Shown here: piece by piece, positions 37,594-45,294 of the stretch | Numbering within the stretch: position 1 is the first letter of the stretch | Layout: each line of letters begins with the position of its first letter | Position numbers and translations under genes: made by a program | NCBI RefSeq assembly: GCF_002940685.1 | Contig: NZ_PNFP01000015.1 | Coordinates: 163,485-227,484 of the forward strand | DNA: 64,000 bases | Origin: Ensifer adhaerens | GTDB lineage: Bacteria; Pseudomonadota; Alphaproteobacteria; Rhizobiales; Rhizobiaceae | Reading direction: 5' to 3' | The notes under the pieces: model-generated | What the model saw: only the letters and a program-made list of their open reading frames with translations | The model's database searches: none | Told to the model about the DNA's origin: nothing

Positions 37594-40164
37594 ATGCGCA
37601 GATTACCGCCGTTGAAACGTATCCTCGTCTGGTTGGTGGCGCTTGCCGGCATCGCCTTTGCGTTGCCGAATGTTCTTTCCCGCGAAGAGGCAGCCGAACT
37701 TCCGTCCTGGCTGCCTCATCGCCAGGTGGCGCTCGGGCTCGATCTCCAAGGCGGTTCGCACTTCATGTTGCGCGCCGCACGCAGCGACATCGTCGCGGAA
37801 CGGCTCGAAACGATCGCCAACGAGGTCGGCAAATCGCTGCGCGATGCCGACATCGCCTATATCGGCCTTTCCGGTGAAGGTCAGTCGATTGCGTTTCGGG
37901 TTCGCGACCGATCGCAACTTTCAGCCGCTCGCGAGCGGCTGAAGCCGCTGGCGGCACCTGTCGATATCGGCGGCTTCGGCTCCGAGCCCATCTCCGAAGT
38001 CGTGTTCGACAGCGCCGAACCCGATGAACTGGTTCGCCTGCGCCTGACCGACGAAGGCATCGACTACCGGCTGTCGCTGGCCGTGGCGCAGTCCATAGAC
38101 GTGGTGCGTCGCCGCGTTGCCGAAGTCGGCGCCATCGAGCCACTGATTCAGCGTCGCGGCGAAGACCGCCTCATCGTGCAGGTGCCCGGCCTCGGTGATC
38201 CGCAGCGGTTGAAGGATCTGCTCAGCCAGAGGGCCAATCTGGCCTTGCGGATGCTGGATACGTCCGTGCCGGTGCAGCGCGCCGTGGAGGGCCAGCCGCC
38301 TGCAGGGACAGAGGTCCTCTATTCCTTCGACGATCCGCCGGTGCCCTATCTTGTCGAAAAAGCGCCGCTGCTCGCCGCGGCAAATTTCGTTGGCGCCCAA
38401 CCGGAAGCCGATGCCTCCGGCGAAAGCGCGTCGGTCGCCATCAAGATCGATGCTGGCTCGCAGCAGCGCGTCGCCGCGCTTGCGGCGCAACAGCCGCCGA
38501 GGGATGCCGCGATCGTTCTCGACGGCCAGGTCATCGCGACGCTGAAGCTGACGGACGCGGTCAATGGCGACACATTGCGCATCTCCGCAGACCTGCCGAC
38601 CGAAGGTGCGGCCGACCTTGCCGCCCTGGTCAGGACGGGACCGCTTCCGACGCCGCTGACCTTCGTCGAGGAGCGGACCGTCGGCCCGGGCGTCGGTGGC
38701 GACGCCATTGCCGATGGACTGACGGCCGGCCTGGTTGCCGCCGTCGCGGTCGCTGCCTCGATGATCTTTTTCTACGGGGTCTTCGGCGTCTTTGCCGTCA
38801 TCGCGCTGGCGTTGAACATTGTTCTGATCATCGCGGCGCTCTCCGTCTCGGGCGCGACGCTGACGCTTCCGGGCATCGCCGGCATCATCCTGACGATCGG
38901 CGTCGCCGTCGATTCGAACGTGCTGATCTATGAGCGCCTGCGTGAAGAGGTGCGCGGCGCCGAGCCGCTGCGGCGCACGATCAACAACGCCTTTTCTCGC
39001 GTCTTCAGCAGCATCTTCGACGCCAATCTGACGATGCTGATCGCGAGCGCCATCCTCTTCTACCTCGGCTCTGGCTCGGTGCGCGGCTTTGCCGTGACGC
39101 TGGCGATCGGCAGCGTCACGACGCTTTTTACCGCCTATACGGTCACCCGCCTGATCGTGAAGCGCTGGCTGCGCCAGTGGAAGTCGGAACGCCTGCCAAA
39201 GGGTATCCGGACCGGCCGCTTCAGTGATCTGGACATCCGCTTCATGCGGATCCGCAACCCGGTCTTCATCCTGATGGCGGCCCTGTCGCTCGCTTCGGTC
39301 CTGCTCCTTGCCGGCATCGGGCTCAATCTCGGCGTCGACTTCAAGGGCGGTTCGATCATCGAGCTGCATTCCAAGGGCGGCCCGGTCGATGTCGCCGATC
39401 TTCGCGCGCGTCTCGACGAACTGAATTTCGGCGAGGTCCAGGTGCAGCAGCTCGGCTCGGGCGAGGACGTTCTGGTGCGGGTGCCGTCGCAGGAAGCGGG
39501 CGATAATGCCGAGCAGACGGCCGCCGGCGTCATCCGGGCGGAACTTTCGGACGAGTATGATTTCCGCCGCGTCGAGGTGGTCGGTCCCGTTGTCTCCGGC
39601 GAGCTGACGCGCGCCGGCACCATTGGGCTCGCCGTGTCGTTCCTGGCCATCCTTCTCTATGTGTGGCTGCGCTTCGAGTGGCGCTTCGCCGTCGGCGCGA
39701 TCATCGCCACGACGCACGACGTCCTGCTGACGATCGGCTTCCTCGTGCTGACCGGAATCGAGTTCAATCTCGGCAGCATCGCAGCAGTCCTGACCATCGT
39801 CGGTTACTCGCTGAACGACACCGTCGTCATCTACGATCGCATCCGCGAGAACCTAAGCCGCTACCGGCGCATGCCGTTGTCGGTGCTGATCGACACCTCG
39901 ATCAACCAGACGCTGTCGCGCACCATCCTGACGGCGCTGACGACGGTTCTGGCCCTGGCGGCGCTTTATCTCTTCGGTGGCGGCCTTATCCGCGCCTTCA
40001 GTGTTACTATGCTGTTTGGCGTTATCGTCGGAACGATCTCATCCATCTACATCGCCGGGCCGATCCTCATCCTCTTCAGGAAGCGCACCGACCACATTCC
40101 GGGGGACGAGAACGCCTCTGGCGCGGATACGGGTGCTGCCGGCGCAGCAAAGGGTGCTGTCTGA
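37594..40164 (+). CDS. secDF: Fused protein translocase subunit SecDF
   Basis: An 856-residue natural fusion of SecD and SecF, which use the proton gradient to complete Sec-dependent export. The SecD half has the first helix, the periplasmic P1 region (GLDLQGGSHFML) and GVAVDSNVLIYERLREE near 440. The SecF half begins near 545 (RNPVFILMAAL), with LGVDFKGGSIIEL and GYSLNDTVVIYDRIREN near 750. Fusion of the two is common in alphaproteobacteria. The next gene starts 1 bp after its stop. Confidence 0.96.
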   Translation: MRRLPPLKRILVWLVALAGIAFALPNVLSREEAAELPSWLPHRQVALGLDLQGGSHFMLRAARSDIVAERLETIANEVGKSLRDADIAYIGLSGEGQSIAFRVRDRSQLSAARERLKPLAAPVDIGGFGSEPISEVVFDSAEPDELVRLRLTDEGIDYRLSLAVAQSIDVVRRRVAEVGAIEPLIQRRGEDRLIVQVPGLGDPQRLKDLLSQRANLALRMLDTSVPVQRAVEGQPPAGTEVLYSFDDPPVPYLVEKAPLLAAANFVGAQPEADASGESASVAIKIDAGSQQRVAALAAQQPPRDAAIVLDGQVIATLKLTDAVNGDTLRISADLPTEGAADLAALVRTGPLPTPLTFVEERTVGPGVGGDAIADGLTAGLVAAVAVAASMIFFYGVFGVFAVIALALNIVLIIAALSVSGATLTLPGIAGIILTIGVAVDSNVLIYERLREEVRGAEPLRRTINNAFSRVFSSIFDANLTMLIASAILFYLGSGSVRGFAVTLAIGSVTTLFTAYTVTRLIVKRWLRQWKSERLPKGIRTGRFSDLDIRFMRIRNPVFILMAALSLASVLLLAGIGLNLGVDFKGGSIIELHSKGGPVDVADLRARLDELNFGEVQVQQLGSGEDVLVRVPSQEAGDNAEQTAAGVIRAELSDEYDFRRVEVVGPVVSGELTRAGTIGLAVSFLAILLYVWLRFEWRFAVGAIIATTHDVLLTIGFLVLTGIEFNLGSIAAVLTIVGYSLNDTVVIYDRIRENLSRYRRMPLSVLIDTSINQTLSRTILTALTTVLALAALYLFGGGLIRAFSVTMLFGVIVGTISSIYIAGPILILFRKRTDHIPGDENASGADTGAAGAAKGAV

Positions 40165-40165
40165 A

Positions 40166-40552
40166 ATGCCCAAGGGAATTGAAATTCGCGAAGCCCATTT
40201 TCCGGGACGTGCCCCGATTGATGCCTATGGCAATGGCGGCTTCCGCTTCGCGGACATGTCGCACCGCGGCTCGATCCTGATGCTGCCGTCAGGCGTCTAC
40301 GCCTGGGACGTTGCCGAAGGCGACGCGCTCGATGTCGACCAGTTCCGCAAGGTTCTCGACGAGGCGCAGGACATCGAAGTGCTGCTGGTCGGCACGGGCA
40401 AGGACATCCGCCCGCTGCCAGCCGACCTGAAGACGGCTTTGCGCGCCGTCAACATATCGTCCGATCCGATGAGCACCGGGGCTGCGGTTCGGACCTACAA
40501 TGTCATGCTGGCCGAATCGCGAGCCGTCGCCGTCGCGCTGATCGCCGTCTGA
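40166..40552 (+). CDS. Mth938-like (DUF498) domain protein
   Basis: A 128-residue protein of the Mth938/NDUFAF3-like family, whose mitochondrial relative helps assemble respiratory complex I. Typical segments are IDAYGNGGFRFADMSHRGSI, VLLVGTGKDIRPLP and SSDPMSTGAAVRTYNVMLAE. ATG 40166 lies immediately after the secDF stop, so translation is coupled. A complex-I role in bacteria is inference from the homologue; the next gene also resembles a complex-I assembly factor (NDUFAF6). Confidence 0.85.
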   Translation: MPKGIEIREAHFPGRAPIDAYGNGGFRFADMSHRGSILMLPSGVYAWDVAEGDALDVDQFRKVLDEAQDIEVLLVGTGKDIRPLPADLKTALRAVNISSDPMSTGAAVRTYNVMLAESRAVAVALIAV

Positions 40553-40572
40553 TCGGATCCGGAGAAGACGAC

Positions 40573-41415
40573 GTGCACGACATTACCGCCCAGATCCTGG
40601 CCGACCTGCGGGACACGGACCGCGACCGCTATCTCGCCTGCCTGCTTGCGCCCGCCGACAAACAGCCCGCGCTGGCGGCGCTCTATGCCTTCAATGCCGA
40701 GATCGCGCGCATTCGCGATCTCGTGCACGAACCGATTCCCGGCGAGATCCGCATGCAATGGTGGCGGGATCTCATCGGCAACGACGCATCGACCGGGGAA
40801 GGGCATCCGCTCGCCGAAGCGCTCCTTGGCTGCATTCGTGCGCACCGGCTGCCGGTTTCCGTCTTCGAGAACATGATCGACGCACGGATCTTCGACCTTT
40901 ACGATGATCCGATGGAAGATCGCTCGGCGCTCGAAGGTTATGCCGGCGAGACCGCCTCTGCCCTGATCCAGCTCTCGTCCCTGGTGCTTGATCCGGAGAA
41001 CGCCGCAAAGTCGGCGGAGGCCGCCGGTCACGGCGGGGTCGCGCAGACAGTCGCTGGCCTCCTCATGCTGCTGCCGATCCATTTGCGCCGCGGCCAGGTC
41101 TACCTGCCGGCCGAATTGCTGCGTGCCACCGGTCTCGATCGCGATACGTTGATCGCCGGTGAAGACACGGCTGCGATCAGCCGCGCGATCAGGGCCTTTG
41201 CCGGGTTCGGACGGGATCATCTCGTCAAGGCGCGCGCGCAGATGGGAAAGATCGCGCCGTCGAACTTCCCCGCCTTCATACCGCTCGCGCTCGTCGAGCC
41301 GGTGCTCGATCGTGCAGAGGCTGCGGGCGCCGGGCTTCTGCAAAAGCCCATACGCCCGGCCCAATGGCAGCGGCAATGGTGGATGTGGCGTGCCGCGCGC
41401 CGCCATCGCTTCTGA
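40573..41415 (+). CDS. Squalene/phytoene synthase family protein (NDUFAF6-like)
   Basis: A 280-residue helical protein of the trans-isoprenyl-diphosphate synthase fold. Family segments are YLACLLAPADKQPALAALYA, IPGEIRMQWWRDLI, MIDARIFDLYDD and YAGETASALIQL. The Asp-rich substrate motifs of true phytoene synthases are weak, which fits the NDUFAF6-like branch better than carotenoid synthesis; no other carotenoid gene is near. It begins at GTG 40573 with GGAG 8 bp upstream. Adjacency to an NDUFAF3-like gene is suggestive. Confidence 0.8.
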   Translation: MHDITAQILADLRDTDRDRYLACLLAPADKQPALAALYAFNAEIARIRDLVHEPIPGEIRMQWWRDLIGNDASTGEGHPLAEALLGCIRAHRLPVSVFENMIDARIFDLYDDPMEDRSALEGYAGETASALIQLSSLVLDPENAAKSAEAAGHGGVAQTVAGLLMLLPIHLRRGQVYLPAELLRATGLDRDTLIAGEDTAAISRAIRAFAGFGRDHLVKARAQMGKIAPSNFPAFIPLALVEPVLDRAEAAGAGLLQKPIRPAQWQRQWWMWRAARRHRF

Positions 41416-41568
41416 TTTAGCCGGACAATCGGCCAGAGGTTCGCCTGATCGGATCTCCGCGTGGCTCCTTGCGTTGGCGCACCGGTCATGACGACAAATT
41501 GGCACAAGCCTCGCAGCGTATAGAAGCGCTTTATCGGCGTCACGCCGAGCGAAGGGGAGCGCCCGCGG

Positions 41569-42036
41569 ATGCTTTGGTTATTGCTCATCGCCGTCATCGT
41601 CCTGGTCGGCGCATTCTACATGTGGATGAACGCCCGCGCCGAGCGGGACTGGGACAATCCCGATGCCGGCTCGGCGATGGTGGAATTTGGGCGCGCCTTT
41701 CCGGACGAGGCGATCCGGGCGCTGCATTCGACGGCGGACCGCAAGGCGATCTTCCTGCGGCTGCACGACGGCAAGGCTGGCTTTATCCAGTCGCACGGCA
41801 CGCACTACGTCTGCCACGTGATCCAGCCCGGTAAGGTCAGGGTCAACAGCTCCGAGACCGGCCGCGGCCTCATCGTGCATTTCCCCGATTTTGCCTATCT
41901 CGACAACGATTTCGAGTTTCAGAGCGCCGGCGAGGCGGCAGAAGTTTCGCTCTGGCTGCTTGGCAGCTTCAGCCCGAAGTCGGAGTTCGAGCAGCCCGCC
42001 GCCGAGCCGCCGCACACGGCGCAGGCGACCGAATAG
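41569..42036 (+). CDS. Small membrane-anchored protein of unknown function
   Basis: A 155-residue protein with one N-terminal membrane helix (LWLLLIAVIVLVGAFYMWM, about 2-20) and a soluble domain of about 110 residues (FPDEAIRALHSTADRKAIFL, GFIQSHGTHYVCHVIQPG, GLIVHFPDFAYLDNDFEF), ending in an Ala/Pro-rich tail. I do not recognise the family. Its codon use matches its neighbours and it has a terminator, so it is probably a real gene. Confidence 0.75.
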   Translation: MLWLLLIAVIVLVGAFYMWMNARAERDWDNPDAGSAMVEFGRAFPDEAIRALHSTADRKAIFLRLHDGKAGFIQSHGTHYVCHVIQPGKVRVNSSETGRGLIVHFPDFAYLDNDFEFQSAGEAAEVSLWLLGSFSPKSEFEQPAAEPPHTAQATE

Positions 42037-42057
42037 CTCCCGCCGCTTCTCCCCCAA

Positions 42058-42096
42058 AAAAAGGCCCGCTTGCATCGCTGCAGGCGGGCCTTTTGT
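42058..42096. terminator. Bidirectional terminator between convergent genes
   Basis: AAGGCCCGC (42061-42069) and GCGGGCCTT (42084-42092) around a 14-nt loop, with an A run before and TTTTG after. It can terminate both the plus-strand gene ending at 42036 and trmFO on the minus strand. Confidence 0.85.
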
Positions 42097-42121
42097 CGTT
42101 GCCTTGCTTTCCGTCCGAGCG

Positions 42122-43540
42122 TCAGGCGGACTGGTCGAGCCAGGCGGCGCAATCGGCAAGCGCGCGCGCGGCCGTTGCCTGTTTCTTGGCGACCGCCTTC
42201 TCCTTGCCGCGGAAACGCTTGACGCCTTCCGGCTTGGTGATCGCACCCGGATCGAGCGGCGGGAACAGGCCGAAATTGACGTTCATCGGCTGGAATGAAC
42301 GCTTGCCCGGCTCGTCGTCGGAAACGATGTGCCCGCCGGTGATGTGGTTGAGGAGCGCGCCGAAGGCGGTCGTCGCCGGCGGAGCCGCCAGCGTCTCGCC
42401 CTTGCGCTCGGCAGCGGCGAAACGGCCGGCGAGCAGACCGATGCTGGCGCTCTCGACATAGCCCTCGCAGCCGGTGATCTGGCCGGCAAAGCGCAGGCCC
42501 GGGCGCGACTTCAGCGTCAACGTTCCGTCAAGCAGCGTCGGCGAGTTGATGTAGGTGTTGCGGTGCAGGCCACCGAGGCGGGCGAATTCGGCATTCTCCA
42601 GGCCCGGGATCATGCGGAAGACCTCGGCCTGGGCGCCATACTTCAGCTTCGTCTGGAAACCGACCATGTTGTAGAGCGTGCCGAGCGCATTGTCCTGGCG
42701 CAACTGCACGACGGCGTAGGGCTTGACGGTGGGGTTATGGGCATTGGTGAGGCCCATCGGCTTCATCGGACCGTGGCGCAGCGTCTCGCGGCCGCGTTCG
42801 GCCATCACCTCGATCGGCAGGCAGCCGTCGAAGTAGGGCGTGCCTTCCCATTCCTTGAAGCCGGTCTTGTCGCCGGCGATCAGGGCGTCGACGAAGGCGT
42901 TGTACTGCTCTTCGGTCATCGGGCAGTTGATGTAGTCCTTGCCGGTGCCGCCGGGTCCGACCTTGTCGTAGCGCGACTGGTACCAGCAGACGTCCATGTC
43001 GATCGTCTCGGTGTAGACGATCGGCGCGATGGCGTCGAAGAAGGCGAGTGCATCGGCGCCGGTCTCCGTGCGGATCGCTTCGGCAAGGTCGGGCGCCGTC
43101 AGCGGGCCGGTCGCGATGACAGCGAGATCCCAGTCCTTCGGCGGCAGGCCGGTTACTTCTTCGCGCACGACCGTAATCAGCGGGTGGGCGGCGATCGCCG
43201 CGCTGACCGCATCGGAAAAGCCGTCGCGATCGACTGCGAGCGCGCCGCCGGCCGGCACCTGGTTGGCGTCGGCCGATTTCATGATCAGCGAGCCGGCAAG
43301 CCGCATTTCCGCGTGCAGCACGCCGACCGCATTGCTGGTCGCGTCATCCGAGCGGAAGGAATTGGAACAGACGAGCTCGGCAAGGCCGTCGGTCTTGTGC
43401 GCGTCGGTGCCGCGCACGCCGCGCATCTCATGCAGGATGACCGGCACGCCGGCTTCGGCGATCTGCCAGGCGGCTTCCGATCCGGCAAGGCCGCCGCCTA
43501 TGACGTGGATGGGGGAATGGGAAGAGGTGTCTTTGCTCAT
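42122..43540 (-). CDS. trmFO: Folate/FAD-dependent tRNA (uracil-54-C5) methyltransferase
   Basis: A 472-residue flavoprotein that forms m5U54 in the tRNA T-loop using methylene-tetrahydrofolate. It has the N-terminal FAD motif [20 protein letters not shown] and family blocks [25 protein letters not shown] and [22 protein letters not shown] 43540 (MSKDTSSHS) is chosen; the 53-codon upstream extension is not protein-like. The terminator at 42058-42096 lies after its stop. Confidence 0.95.
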   Translation of the reverse strand: MSKDTSSHSPIHVIGGGLAGSEAAWQIAEAGVPVILHEMRGVRGTDAHKTDGLAELVCSNSFRSDDATSNAVGVLHAEMRLAGSLIMKSADANQVPAGGALAVDRDGFSDAVSAAIAAHPLITVVREEVTGLPPKDWDLAVIATGPLTAPDLAEAIRTETGADALAFFDAIAPIVYTETIDMDVCWYQSRYDKVGPGGTGKDYINCPMTEEQYNAFVDALIAGDKTGFKEWEGTPYFDGCLPIEVMAERGRETLRHGPMKPMGLTNAHNPTVKPYAVVQLRQDNALGTLYNMVGFQTKLKYGAQAEVFRMIPGLENAEFARLGGLHRNTYINSPTLLDGTLTLKSRPGLRFAGQITGCEGYVESASIGLLAGRFAAAERKGETLAAPPATTAFGALLNHITGGHIVSDDEPGKRSFQPMNVNFGLFPPLDPGAITKPEGVKRFRGKEKAVAKKQATAARALADCAAWLDQSA

Positions 43541-43586
43541 GGCCGGCTTCCTACCACGGCTCGGCCCTTGGTTCCAACGCCTATAA

Positions 43587-43613
43587 ACGAAAACGGCGCC
43601 CTGAAGGCGCCGT
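43587..43613 (-). terminator. Intrinsic terminator of the first DUF1127 gene
   Basis: On the minus strand ACGGCGCC, loop TTCAG, GGCGCCGT is followed by TTTCGTTT. It lies about 28 bp after the DUF1127 stop. Confidence 0.8.
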
Positions 43614-43640
43614 CTTGGAAGTCCTGGTCGTTCGTTCCGA

Positions 43641-43784
43641 TTAACGGAAGGAACGGGCCGCAATGTTGCGGATGTCGTAGCGGGTGATGCCGATGTCATT
43701 GAGAGCGTGGTTCGACAGGTTGCCGAGCTCGCTGACAGTGCGGCGGTAGTTGATCCAGCTTTTTGCGATACGAATCGGGTTCAT
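43641..43784 (-). CDS. DUF1127 micro-protein (first copy)
   Basis: A 47-residue Arg-rich protein, translated by hand: [20 protein letters not shown], then [20 protein letters not shown] and IAARSFR. The ELxxLSxxxLxDIGITRxDI pattern is the DUF1127 (YjiS-like) signature. GAGG precedes the start on the minus strand and an intrinsic terminator follows. DUF1127 proteins in Agrobacterium and Rhodobacter have been tied to stress, carbon/phosphate metabolism and RNA turnover; the mechanism here is unknown. It has a paralogue 430 bp upstream. Confidence 0.9.
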   Translation of the reverse strand: MNPIRIAKSWINYRRTVSELGNLSNHALNDIGITRYDIRNIAARSFR

Positions 43785-44140
43785 GGTCTTTTCCTCAAAT
43801 CAGGTTGTCGCGACAGCCATCTGTCTGCGTCGTTGAGGTTCTTATACGCTTGTCTAATTAGAAGGTGGAGTGCAAAGAAAATGCAGCTGCTATGCATTTG
43901 TGCAGTGCATCGCCGCATAGATGGGCAGCGCTTCAAAAGGCAGCATCGATTAATGATTGATTAAAATCTTAATTGTGCGCTGATAAGCGATTGTTTTCAA
44001 ATGTATTTACGGACTGCCGACGAGCGACACCGCAGCACCTTTCGATGGGCGTCGTACCCTTCACGCAGGTTGCTGCGGTGGCGAGAGATCGGGTGCCTCT
44101 CGCACCTGCGAAGACGCGATTGGATCGGTACCGGCTGCGA
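43785..44140. other. AT-rich interval between the two DUF1127 genes
   Basis: About 355 bp between the first DUF1127 start and the terminator of the second copy. The segment 43840-44000 is AT-rich (for example ATTAATGATTGATTAAAA near 43950) and probably contains a minus-strand promoter. Plus-strand open frames here lack any protein-like features. Confidence 0.5.
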
Positions 44141-44141
44141 C

Positions 44142-44180
44142 AAAAAGAAAACGCCCCCCGGAACGAACCGGAGGGCGTTT
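44142..44180 (-). terminator. Intrinsic terminator of the second DUF1127 gene
   Basis: On the minus strand AAACGCCCTCCGG, loop TTCGTT, CCGGGGGGCGTTT is followed by TCTTTTTG. It starts about 36 bp after the stop. Confidence 0.8.
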
Positions 44181-44215
44181 ACTGGAGGTCGGTTGCGCCT
44201 AAAGCGCAGCCAGAA

Positions 44216-44359
44216 TTACTTGATGGCCTGGCGGGCAACGTACGGGATGTCGCCGCGGCCGATGCCGAGGTCAGACAGTTCGCGGTCGGTCATGCGGCCG
44301 AGTTCGTTGCAGGTCTGACGATACTTGCGCCAATTGTTGAAAGAACGTGCGAGGTTCAT
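44216..44359 (-). CDS. DUF1127 micro-protein (second copy)
   Basis: A 47-residue protein, translated by hand: MNLARSFNNWRKYRQTCNEL, then GRMTDRELSDLGIGRGDIPY and VARQAIK. It shares the DUF1127 pattern (ELxxMTDRELSDLGIxRxDI) and the exact length of the neighbouring copy but differs clearly in sequence, so the duplication is old. AGGATAGGATC precedes the start on the minus strand. It lies directly downstream of the two small RNAs on the same strand. Confidence 0.9.
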   Translation of the reverse strand: MNLARSFNNWRKYRQTCNELGRMTDRELSDLGIGRGDIPYVARQAIK

Positions 44360-44585
44360 GATCCTATCCTTTCTAGGGTCGTGTGCCAGCGCTTAATCTC
44401 TCTTGCTGGCCGTCATCTGATGAGCTGGAATATAATCATTTTGAGCAGAAGTTACAGAGACAATGCTGCATCGCACCCATGCAGGCCGTGCAAGCCTCTG
44501 CGCAATGGCGCGATCACCGGTGGCGTTGGAACGCGCGGCGCGATCGGGTTTTATCGGTTGGGGATGCTGCCCGAAATCGAGGGCC

Positions 44586-44718
44586 AAAAAACAAACAACG
44601 CCCGCTGGGGGAGGAGATCCAGCGAGCGTCGCTTTGTTCTGATCGGCAACCGGGAGGAGGAGTGTCGCCGATCCAAATCGAGGGGCGCTGGGAGGAGGAG
44701 TGCGCCACCCCGATCGAT
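44586..44718 (-). ncRNA. Anti-Shine-Dalgarno sRNA, copy 1 (alpha-r14/NfeR1, cuckoo type)
   Basis: Predicted trans-acting sRNA of about 130 nt on the minus strand. In transcript order it has hairpin 1 (arms 44702-44706 and 44684-44688), hairpin 2 (44667-44673 with 44641-44647) and an intrinsic terminator (arms 44619-44630 and 44597-44608, U tract down to 44586). The loops of hairpins 1 and 2 both present ACUCCUCCUCCC, complementary to ribosome-binding sites; the terminator loop reads AUCUCCUCCC. Hairpin 2 and the terminator pair perfectly on the minus strand only if G-U wobbles are allowed; the plus strand would have A-C mismatches. A -10-like CTATCT (44731 to 44726) suggests a 5' end near 44718. 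The family assignment is from memory of the motif and architecture. Confidence 0.82.
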
Positions 44719-44872
44719 GAGTTGAAGATAGTATGGAGCCGGGCAAAAGGGTAGCGCCGTTCCAGAATGGCACCTATGCGCCGAACGCATGGCAGAGAGC
44801 AGGCGCAACGAAACTATGCACGAATATTGTGCAATTGCGCAGACGGAGGCTTCTTCATGGAGGGGAGGGCCG

Positions 44873-45000
44873 AAAAAGAATAACGCCCGCTGGGGGAGGA
44901 GATCCAGCGAGCGTCATTTGGGGTGATTGGCAACTGGGAGGAGGAGTGTTGCCAATCTGATCGGAAGAGCGCTGGGAGGAGGAGTGCGCTCGTCCGAATT
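44873..45000 (-). ncRNA. Anti-Shine-Dalgarno sRNA, copy 2 (alpha-r14/NfeR1, cuckoo type)
   Basis: The second tandem copy, same strand and same architecture: hairpin 1 (AGCGC arms 44968-44972 and 44986-44990), hairpin 2 (arms 44926-44934 and 44948-44956) and a terminator (44882-44893 with 44904-44915, then TTATTCTTTTT on the minus strand). Both upper loops carry CCUCCUCCC. The terminator hairpin is base-for-base identical to copy 1, whereas flanks and hairpin stems differ, so the copies are diverging outside the functional parts. The 5' end is approximate; no convincing promoter was found, only GTAAAA at a matching distance. Confidence 0.8.
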
Positions 45001-45294
45001 CCGTCGGTTTTACCCGGGCCTTTCCCAGCAAACTGAGGCGGTTGGCCATTTCCGCTGGCGACCGTCTGGCTTCATGCCTTCGTTCGCCTTTGATGATCTG
45101 AATATAGGACGTTTAAATCGATTTGTGCAGTGCAATATCCGCATGGAAGATATGCGCATTGCGCAAGCCGTTCATTCGTCCTTATCGGTTTGGTGCCCAA
45201 CCATGAGAGAGCGATTGTGTTTCCGCGCCGATACGTGGTTAGTTGGGAACTGAACCGGACCATTTCAAGCATCGGATTCTAGGCTGGGGGCAGG
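45001..45294. other. Interval between sRNA copy 2 and the DUF2157 gene
   Basis: About 290 bp that must hold the minus-strand promoter of sRNA copy 2 and the plus-strand promoter of the DUF2157 gene. I see no gene in it, and no -35/-10 pair I would defend. Confidence 0.4.

Noticed and set aside
37921..39717. A 598-codon minus-strand frame opposite secDF
   Set aside because: Repetitive Arg/Asp/Gln-rich shadow of secDF codons; no recognisable domain or ribosome site.
40573..41415. Calling the gene a carotenoid phytoene synthase (crtB)
   Set aside because: The Asp-rich substrate motifs are weak and no crt or hopanoid genes are linked; the NDUFAF6-like branch fits better.
42329..43687. Plus-strand frame of 452 codons opposite trmFO
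   Set aside because: Antisense shadow; trmFO has an FAD motif and family blocks on the minus strand.
44383..44960. Small plus-strand ORFs across the sRNA region
   Set aside because: They run through RNA hairpins, have no ribosome-site logic or protein-like composition, and GGAGGAGG repeats there are the complement of the sRNA loops rather than Shine-Dalgarno sites.
44640..44995. GGGAGGAGGAGT repeats considered as a CRISPR-like or purine-tract repeat array
   Set aside because: Only four units, each inside a specific hairpin, with no uniform spacer length and no cas genes; the sRNA explanation fits all features.
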